DNA of 64,000 nucleotides. It comes from Selaginella moellendorffii. Lineage: Eukaryota > Streptophyta > Lycopodiopsida > Selaginellales > Selaginellaceae. The notes below the pieces were generated by a model. It worked only from the letters and a program-made list of their open reading frames with translations, was not told the DNA's origin and made no database searches. Below are positions 56,189 through 64,000 of the stretch, one piece after another. Each line of letters opens with the position of its first letter. Positions within the stretch are counted from its first letter, which is position 1. Where the stretch lies: assembly GCF_000143415.4 (NCBI RefSeq), contig NW_003314359.1, forward strand, positions 227,437 to 291,436, in the 5' to 3' direction. The position numbers were made by a program, and so were the translations under genes.

Positions 56189-59100
56189 TCAGCTCGTGGC
56201 ACTGCTCGAGCCATCCTGCGCTCGTTGCTTTAGTAGCTCCATGAGAGCAGCCCTGCGTCGTGACTCCGCCTGCTGTTGCGAGCGTCTCCCATGCTCTTTC
56301 AAGTCCCTGGATAGATTACGCGCGTAAATAACGTCCTTCTCAGACCAAACGCGATCAAGAGACTTACTTGCAGCGAGGAACCCGGCAGTCCGACTCCTTG
56401 CACGACCGAGCATGGAGTTGCAAGAGATGCCACATCAACTTGCAGTGACGGCATCCTCCAGAGGCCCTCGTCTTACATACCGTCCCGTGTCTAAACAAGT
56501 TTTTCACCTTCCGACACTTCGGATACTGGCATTGGAAAGAACAGCACTGAGACGAGTGAATCAGGAGCTGCACAATTTTTCGGAGCTGCCAATACACAGA
56601 GAAAAGATAACTTAGACGAGAAACAACAAACAACAAGGCCAGCACAAACCTGTACAACGCGTTGTTGCCGAGCTTCTTTATTCTGTGCATTCCGTTCGGC
56701 TACTGATAGCTGGGGTTTGAGCTTATGTGGGTGCTTTGGTAGCTCCTTGTGATAGCAGGCCGCACAGAGGTCAAAATCAGCGCACGTATCGCACCGCCAG
56801 CCCTTCCCCGTTTCAATATCTTGGTTGCAGATATTGCAGGAAGTCACGAATGCTGGAGCTGTAGGATTATGTAGGTGATAAAGCACCATCATAGAAGAAT
56901 GCTTGGCGCGTCTTAATGTATCGTGCTGGTAGTGGTTGCCTTGGCACAGGCTCAAGAACGCTTGTCTCGTATCAAAAAACTCACTTTCCATAATCTCATC
57001 TTTATCTTCGGTTTCTGCGGGTATATCATTGACCTCGACCTGCGTGGATAAGACAGTTCAGGGACTACTAGAGACGGGACCATACATACCGCAAATAACT
57101 CATGAGTTTCCCTGCTGTTCCACGGGTGCCTGTCCTTTTCATCCCTCTTCTGGTCGGCAACATAACACCTGAAAGCCATTGCATCACAAGATCATTCTTT
57201 GGAAAGTCGAGAAATTGTTAATCAACCTGTTGCACAGGTGGAAGTTCTTGCATTGTTTGCAAACCCAGCGACACTCCGAAGTGATAAAGAGACGGCAGTG
57301 CCGGCAAGAATGATGCATGTGGACCAAAATAAAGTCCTCCTTTAGAGGTGATATTGCTTGTCCAAGCTGTCATAAAACAAAACATGTCTAGAAATAAAGT
57401 TGGAACCAATACACTTACCTTGTGCATCAGTTGCAAGTCCTTTGAGGCATTGCTAGAGGGCTCGGATTGAGCTCCAATTCTCTTTGCAACACCTTTCTTG
57501 CTTATTCCCTTCTTGTGAAGCCTTCGTTTATCCTCCTCGTCCTGGTGAAGCTGTAGCAGAACTTCTTCTGCCGCCCCAGGCCAATAATCCCCGTCAAAAT
57601 AAGGAAGTCGTGCAGCAGTTACGTGAGCCTTGCACTCGTCAGGAGAAATAAAAAAGTAATCGTAGAAGTTTGTTAACTCCACAACAATGTTCTCTTTTGT
57701 CGCTTTGCCGAGCATTGCAAGGTACCTGTAAAACATATACACTTCAAGCAAATGATGCTCATGAAGCATCTCACCATTCTCGGAGTTTATCCGACTTAGG
57801 TGTCTTTTGGATCTCCGGATGGCAATACAGTATATAGTCTTCTCCTCGAAGAGGTGGACAAGCCCAAATATAACAGCTACCGAAACCTCTTCTTTTACAA
57901 TATTCCAGATATCCAATCTGCAAATACAAAACTTGTTAACCTGCATCATCAAACAATTACAAACGAAGTACCAGGATTTCGTGATAAACAAATGTTCGAA
58001 GAGCTTCACCCGTAACGGTTTTCACTTCGGGCCGAAAATACTTGACAGAGTCCAAGTAAGCAATATAAAGCCGACGATTGTTCGGTTCAGGGCATTCAGC
58101 ACCAAACTCCTGTACGTACATCCCAAATAGACACACCTCGACTCCTTCAATTCTTTGAAAGAGTAATACCACCTAAGAAAGACAGGAGATTAGCCAGCAC
58201 GCAAGTATATGGCGGGCGGATACCTTCGACTTGTAAAGGTATTCACTGGGATAATTGCTGTCTTTAAATATTTCCAGAAATCGCTGCTTCACCTCAAGCT
58301 TTTTGTCGACAGATGATACTACTCTCACAACTAAACCTTCAGCTCCAGGGACCTATAAGAACAAACAGTCAAAAGCAAGTAAAAAAGAAGCATGAATACC
58401 TCTTCAAAACTTTTCCCTTGTGCTTCGGCGCGGTCAGCTCTTTCCTTCCTCAAACTGCGTGCCAATCTCTGCTCTAGATGGTCACTCAGTAACGTTTTCG
58501 GCAGGTCTTTGGCACCTAAAACGGCTGTTAAGGGAAGAGGAGTTCTATCCCCACTTTCCATGTCGTTCAGCAGACAATAGGGGCAAATAAATTCCGTGTC
58601 ACCACCTTCATTTCTTCTACCATTAAATAAGGCACAGATTTGATGCTGCCATACATTGCACTTGTCACATTGAACCCACTGCATAAACCATACAAGTCAG
58701 ACGTTTCAAGGAAAGAGAAAAAATATAGAAGCACATACCGCCTCTTCTGTTTCTTCATCGTTTTTCTTCTTTTCCAATTTCGACTTGGGATAAAGCTGAC
58801 CATCAAGGCCAACTGTATCAGCAGGGCTGGCATTGTAGCAGGGAATGCAAAAGTAGTGCCTAGTTTCGCCAGACCCTGCAGTGTAGTATACAGAGTTCCT
58901 CTTCAAACGAACTCCACAAGTTGTGCAATACAAAGGTGGCGGTTCGAAGGTAAGTCTCTCGACAGCACATACACGACAAGCACTTTCGCTGGGTTGCTGT
59001 TCCATTGCTTGATGCTTTTCAGCCTTTGCCTTACTCTGTAATGGTTCGAAAGAGTTAGAAAAGAAAACTTCAAACGGGAACGAACCTGTCCTGTCCATAA

Positions 59101-61050
59101 CCGAATGCTGGAAAAGTGCTCCAAAATCTGCTCCTTGGAGAAAAGCTCTAGGAGAGAGATGCCAACGACTTTCGACTTCCCGGACTTGAGCGACACATTA
59201 TTCGACGAATGCCCAACCTCTTCCTTGATGGCGACTAATGCCGAACTCTCCATAGACGGGCCAGCTTCCAGCATGCCATCATCTTGCCCATCAGGCAAAA
59301 CGCAAGGCTTCACGTCCACTTGCTGCGCGACAATGGGACCTTTTCCTTTGCACATGCCGGCGCTCTTCACCTGAGCAGTAGTACCAGGCTCGACTTTGAT
59401 CTTCTTAGGAAATGGAGGACCACAGTCACTGCCTGCTCCAACTCCACCGTAGCTCTGAATGTCGACTTCTTCCTTGACCCTCTTAGCAGCCACTTGAGTC
59501 TCTTCGGTGCAGGTCGAAGCGGTAACAACGCTCGACGAAGCAGCGGCGATCGTTGCTGCCTGCGCAGCTGCTCGTGCAAGTCGTCGAGCCGGAGCACACA
59601 ATGCACACTGGAGGTTTTCGCACTGAGAATGGTGGCGGAGCAGCGCCCGAACGACTTGGCAGTGACTCGACTGGCAAGCGGTCTCCCGGCACTTGGTCGC
59701 ATGCCTCAAAACCTGTTGTACGTAGTGGCATCGGGAGTTGAAATTGCACTGTCCTTCCGGAGCGGTACACTTGTTTGCATGGCGTAATAAACATAGCCAG
59801 TGCTGCTGCCTCCTCAACATCTCCTTTTTGTCGCCTGACATCCCATTAGCAGTACCGTCCCCAGGCTTCAATCCATTCTGTAACCTGTCTTGGGCAGTGG
59901 CAACCCCGTTTTGTACGCGGACCACATCAGCCTTTTTCTGGTTCTGGTTTGGAGTCTTTTTCTGCTCTTGCACTGTAGTCGCTTCTGACTGTCGCTGTTG
60001 CAACTGAGACGGCAGACCAGGTACTGGAATCATTTTCGAAGACTGGCTGCTGGGTATTTCCCCATTGAGTGACTTGTGTATTTGGAAGCCTTCACCTGGG
60101 ACATGCCGCCGTCAGCAAATCTATACAAAAAGTTGAAAGATAAAGAACTTACGCTGGATCTGTCCCTGGCCGAAATAGCTGGACGACGAGTGCATTGCGT
60201 TCCCATTCAAAGAATACTGACCTCCGTTCCCAATGAAGGGACTATCTAACCTCCCATTTACAAGCGACGGGTGCATTTGAGCCGAGGTGACCATGTTGGA
60301 GCCCTGTTGCACCATTCGCACCCCGCCAGCTCCCGAGTGAGAAACCAAAGAATTCGAGGGCGCCGTCGACACGGCTAAGTTGTTCCTACGAGAGCCGGGC
60401 ATTGCAAACTGCCCCGGCGCTCCGGAGAAGGACGCTGGACTGGTGGCCAGGCCGGGAGTCGGGATCATAGTAGCTGCGCCGGGCGTTGGAATCATGGTGG
60501 CCGTGTTCCTAGAGTTAGCTGCCGTGTTCCTCCCGGCAGAAATCCGCTTGGCTACCGACTGGATCCGTTTCTCCAGTGTGTTCATATCATTGTACTCCTC
60601 CTGTAGTGATGCTCTCGATCAGTCACGAACAAGAGAAAAGTGTAACCAACCTTGGACGCGGCGTCGCGATATAAACCCTCCTCGAGCCTCCTCACCATCT
60701 CGGGCAACCTTTGCTGGTACTCGGCAGTAGAGTTGTTCTTCTGGAAGAGCTTCAAGCTGGGTAGCAACAAGAGGAAGAGAGTCAAAACCAGGGAGAAAAC
60801 TTACATTGATGGCGTGATGGAAGCGGAGGGAGCCTTCCATTCCATGCAACAGGCAAATGGACGCGATGATGCGAGCTAGCCTATACCCTAAAAGACAAAA
60901 GGGGATAGCGATTTCTTACACATGAGCGATCACGAGCCTGCGGTCGGGCACATCGTCGCCCTCGGCGTGCCAGGACGCGCGATTGCGGCTGGAGCTGGCA
61001 ATGTGCTGATGCCCCGGGGGCTGGCCCTGCGTCTGGTGCTGCATATTCAT
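56189..61050 (-). CDS. p300/CBP-type histone acetyltransferase (HAC family)
   Basis: Large multi-exon gene. It begins [15 protein letters not shown] at 61050 and ends at 56189. Domains in order on the minus strand are a TAZ finger (about 59800-59600; [23 protein letters not shown]), a Cys-rich zinc region (about 58985-58780), a PHD-like finger (about 58684-58570; [15 protein letters not shown]), the KAT11 acetyltransferase domain (about 58175-57420; [48 protein letters not shown]), a ZZ finger (about 56870-56750; [19 protein letters not shown]) and a second TAZ finger (about 56600-56350; [15 protein letters not shown]). This is the plant HAC1-type order. These nuclear co-activators acetylate H3 and H4. 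I did not resolve each exon boundary. It is divergent from the E2 gene. Confidence 0.9.
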
Positions 61051-61563
61051 AGCTCAGCTACTGGGGCATTGAGCGATCGAGCAGCGGCGCATTGAGGTGG
61101 AGCGAATCGACTAGCACCGCCTACTCCTGCTGCTGCTGCCGGAATCCCATGGCGCGCTCCTCCACAGACCCTAAGAACAGAGCGCCATAGGCACCAGATC
61201 TTCCTGCCCATGAGCCCCAAAAACCCTAACAGCACGATTTTATTTAGGTCTGTAGGCTTAACAACAAGGATATTCCCCCTGCACGTTGGGGATATACCTG
61301 TGTCCGAGCAGCGGTATTGGAAGCGAATAAAATGGGAAGGAGGAACCTTCACACAAATCGAAATCGAAGCTTCGCATTGTAAGCATGGAATCCAGCAAAG
61401 CTTTGGTCGATGGAAATGGTGATGTCACCTCCTTTGCTCCGGCACTTGTTTGAATGGAATATGGAGAGTTTTTATTTGTGGAGGATCCCTTAAACCCTAG
61501 CGGGGGTTAGGGCGGTGTGCAAGCGATCTGGTACGTCCGGGGCACGGATTCTTCCGCGCGATC
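61051..61563. promoter_or_regulatory. Divergent intergenic region HAC / E2
   Basis: 513 bp between two divergent start codons with AAACCCTA-type (telo-box-like) sequences near 61222 and 61490. It probably holds both promoters. Confidence 0.5.
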
Positions 61564-64000
61564 ATGGAAGAGGACGAGCAGCAGCAGCAGGGGCAGCAGC
61601 AAGACGATCGCTTCTTCGAGCGCGACGTCGTGGGGAGCATTGCCAATCCGGATAGGGTCGGGATTATCGACGAGATCGGGGGCGCTCCCTCCACTTCCGG
61701 CTCCGAGGACGACGAGGAATGCGGGCAGGACGTGGAGGAGGGCGCCGCGATCATCGTGTGGAATGATGGGGAGGAGGAGACGGTCGATCTGTCGGAGGTC
61801 CGGCTCGTCGACCGCGTTCTGGATCGCGGCGAATTGGTGGCGCTTGCCGGCGATCCGCTGGACCAGTTTGGGGTCGTCCAGAGCGTGGAGCTCCTGGCGG
61901 ATTTGCGGCTCCGGAATGGAGAGGTGATGAAGAGCGTGAGCAGCAGCAAGCTCCGGCAAGTGTGCCCGTTCATGCAAGGCGACTACGTTGTTCGCGGGAA
62001 CTGGATCGGCCGAGTGGATGAAGTGGAGGAGAACGTCACCGTGCTCTTCGAGGACGGAGCAAAGTGTAAGGTTTTCCGAGCGGACAACTATACTCTCGTG
62101 CCGGCTGAAGCAGCGGAGTGGTCTTGCGACTACTACGTCGGGATGAGAGTTCGTCCGGCCAAGAATGTGGTTTTCAAGACCGCGAGATGGTTGAGGGGGG
62201 GCTGGAAGTCGAGCCGAGACGAAGGGACGGTATGCCGGGTGGATGTTGCCGCGTTGCTTGTTTACTGGATGGGAGTCGGGGTCGGGCCAGTGACTCCGAC
62301 ACCGGCGGACTACCAGGACGTCAAGGACGTGATCCATTTGCCGCATTTCTCACACTCGAGAGAGCACTGGCGCATCGGGGACCATACGCTGCCGCCGAAG
62401 GACGTTACTGTTGGAGGAGAAGTGGCTCCGAAAGAGAGCAACGACGGCCGAGAGGTTTCTTCCACAGCAGTCTCAACTTCGTCAGACGCAGTCAGCTCAA
62501 ATCCGGAGCCTTCGCTGGCCGAGGAAGCTTTGCACGAGAGCTCTCCGCTACAACGAAAGCGCTCCCTCTCGAGACGCTGCACGGTTCGAAGGAAAGCCAA
62601 GAGAAAGCTGGTGCCTTTGGAGATCCCAGTTCGCGTGACTCGGACGGAGCGTCTGGTGGATGTGCTGTGGCAAGATGGATCGAAGAGTGCTAGGATCCCG
62701 GCCACGTCCTTGGTTCCAGTTTTATACCTCAACGACAGCGATTTTTGGCCCGAGACATACGTGATCGAGAGGGGAGCGGAGGCCGAGATGGATGATGATA
62801 AAGGCTATAGGAGAGTAGGCATAGTTAAAACGATCGACGCTACACAACGGACAGCCAGAGTCAAGTGGTTCAAGAGAGTGACGTCTCCCGACGAGGCTTG
62901 CGAGTTTGAGGCGGAGGAAACCGTCGGCGTATACGACATTTTGGAGCACGTAGATTATCGATACAACATAGGCGACATAGTCATCCGGCTTACTCCGCAG
63001 GTTCCCAAGGCCGACGACTCGACTGAAAAAGTGGAGCAGCCGCAAGCACCAGACGATGAAGGGAAGCATGCTAACGATCCTACAGACTTGTCCTGGGTGG
63101 GATCAATCGTGGGGCTCGAGGACGGATACATAATGGTGGAATGGGGAAGCGGGGACGTGACAAAGGTTAGTTGGCTGTTGTCATGTTATTGCTGATGAGT
63201 TGCTTGCTTTGTAGGTCGGTCCCCATGGCATTTTTGTCGTGGATAGAAATGAGAGCGGCGACGATGAGTCTAGTTCCGACGACGACGACGACGATGCTGA
63301 TAGCTGGGAAACCGTGGACTCCAATAGCTTAAGTGACTTTGAGGTACTATTGTTGATATTGGCTGCCACTGCAATAGCTTGCTTTGTGTTGTTTCAGTCG
63401 ACTCCCGTACCAGCAGAGCAACCTGTGACTCGGGAGGAAACTCAAGGTGGTCTTTTGACTTTTGTCCTTTCATCTATGTCAAGGCTTATTTCTACAATCA
63501 TGGGACTTCGAGCTAAGAAGGTGGTAGCTGTAGGTGAACAAGAAGACATTGAGGAGCCAGACGAGCTGGTCTGTGAGATGCTCCTTGTACGAAAGTCTCC
63601 TGCCGATCGGCACTTCGACCAGAACACGAATGACCATTCAACCGAGTGCTCTGTAAGACCTCTAACAGAGTTCAAGTCTTTTGACATGGTCAAGGATGCT
63701 TCGGATCACCACTTCGCGGATGTAAAGAACGAGGTATGTAAATGGCTTTTTGGTTATTTTCCTTACGTGGTTTCTTTCAGGTTCCGAATCAACGCAAGTG
63801 GCTTAAGAGGGTGAACCAAGAGTGGGACATTCTGCAAAAGGACCTTCCCGGTATGGTGCCGTGATCTCACTGGATTTTCAGCTATGTTCTTTGTTGGCGC
63901 AGACACGATTTTTGTGCTAATGTACGAAGACCGTATGGACCTGTTGAGAGCAGCCATAGTTGGAGCAACAGGAACACCATACCACGATGGATTCTTTGTG
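61564..64000 (+). CDS. PHO2/UBC24-like E2 ubiquitin-conjugating enzyme (5' part, cut by window)
   Basis: Long first exon 61564-63165, then short exons (63215-63343, 63398 onward) leading into a UBC core near the right edge. The acidic Gln-rich N-terminus precedes several SH3-like segments (GDYVVRGNWIGRVDEVEENVTVLF, YYVGMRVRP, IGDIVIR, SWVGSIVGLEDGYIMVEW) as in the UBE2O/PHO2 class. WLKRVNQEWDILQKDLP, DTIFVLMYEDRMDLLRAAIVG and TPYHDGFF start the E2 fold. The active-site Cys is beyond 64000. In plants this group (UBC23/UBC24) includes the PHO2 regulator of phosphate transporters; orthology to PHO2 itself is not certain. Confidence 0.85.

Overview
This window looks like nuclear DNA of a land plant, most likely a lycophyte such as Selaginella. 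The reasons are plant-specific families (IQ67-domain protein, chloroplast starch synthase I, nodulin-like MFS carrier, PLS-type PPR protein, HAC-type p300/CBP acetyltransferase, PHO2/UBC24-like E2), very short GT-AG introns (about 50-60 bp), close gene spacing and nested LTR retroelements. The species is an inference; no marker in the window proves it.

Layout. 1-22438 is a locus present in three tandem copies (units A, B, C). Each holds a divergent pair: a nodulin-like MFS transporter (minus strand) and a 2-oxoglutarate/Fe(II) dioxygenase (2OGD, plus strand). The two share a promoter of about 520-540 bp with a long conserved hairpin and a TATA box. Downstream lies a free-standing alanyl-tRNA editing (AlaX-type) gene. 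The copies have diverged structurally. In unit A a roughly 520-bp deletion joined 2OGD to AlaX in frame, predicting a 555-aa two-domain protein with all recognisable metal ligands kept. In unit B AlaX is missing. In unit C 2OGD and AlaX are separate, but an inversion of about 2 kb plus frameshifts destroyed the transporter. An old Ty3/gypsy fragment (7385-8470) separates units A and B.

22439-32402 carries ordinary genes: an IQD calmodulin-binding protein, an unrecognised basic protein, an AVT1-like amino acid transporter, starch synthase I, and (convergent) prefoldin subunit 4 with two apparent GC-AG introns.

32507-46001 is a minus-strand Ty3/gypsy element with 175-bp LTRs. Its gag is interrupted by a fragment of another repeat family and by a non-autonomous LARD-like LTR element (37860-45252, TSD TCTAA). 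The LTRs of that element contain long 12-bp-period arrays. A decayed duplicate of the starch synthase/prefoldin tail lies at 46650-46880. It is followed by a small two-exon gene (MBD-like region plus one C2H2 finger) head-to-head with a PPR gene.

49300-54200 is AT-rich and holds no gene I can support. 55204-64000 contains NDUFB7 (complex I), a HAC1-like acetyltransferase, and a divergently transcribed PHO2-like E2 that runs off the right edge.

Only the transporter/2OGD/AlaX cluster looks like a candidate functional module. A transporter and an oxidase sharing one promoter is the usual architecture for coupled production and export of a metabolite, but the substrate cannot be read from the sequence.
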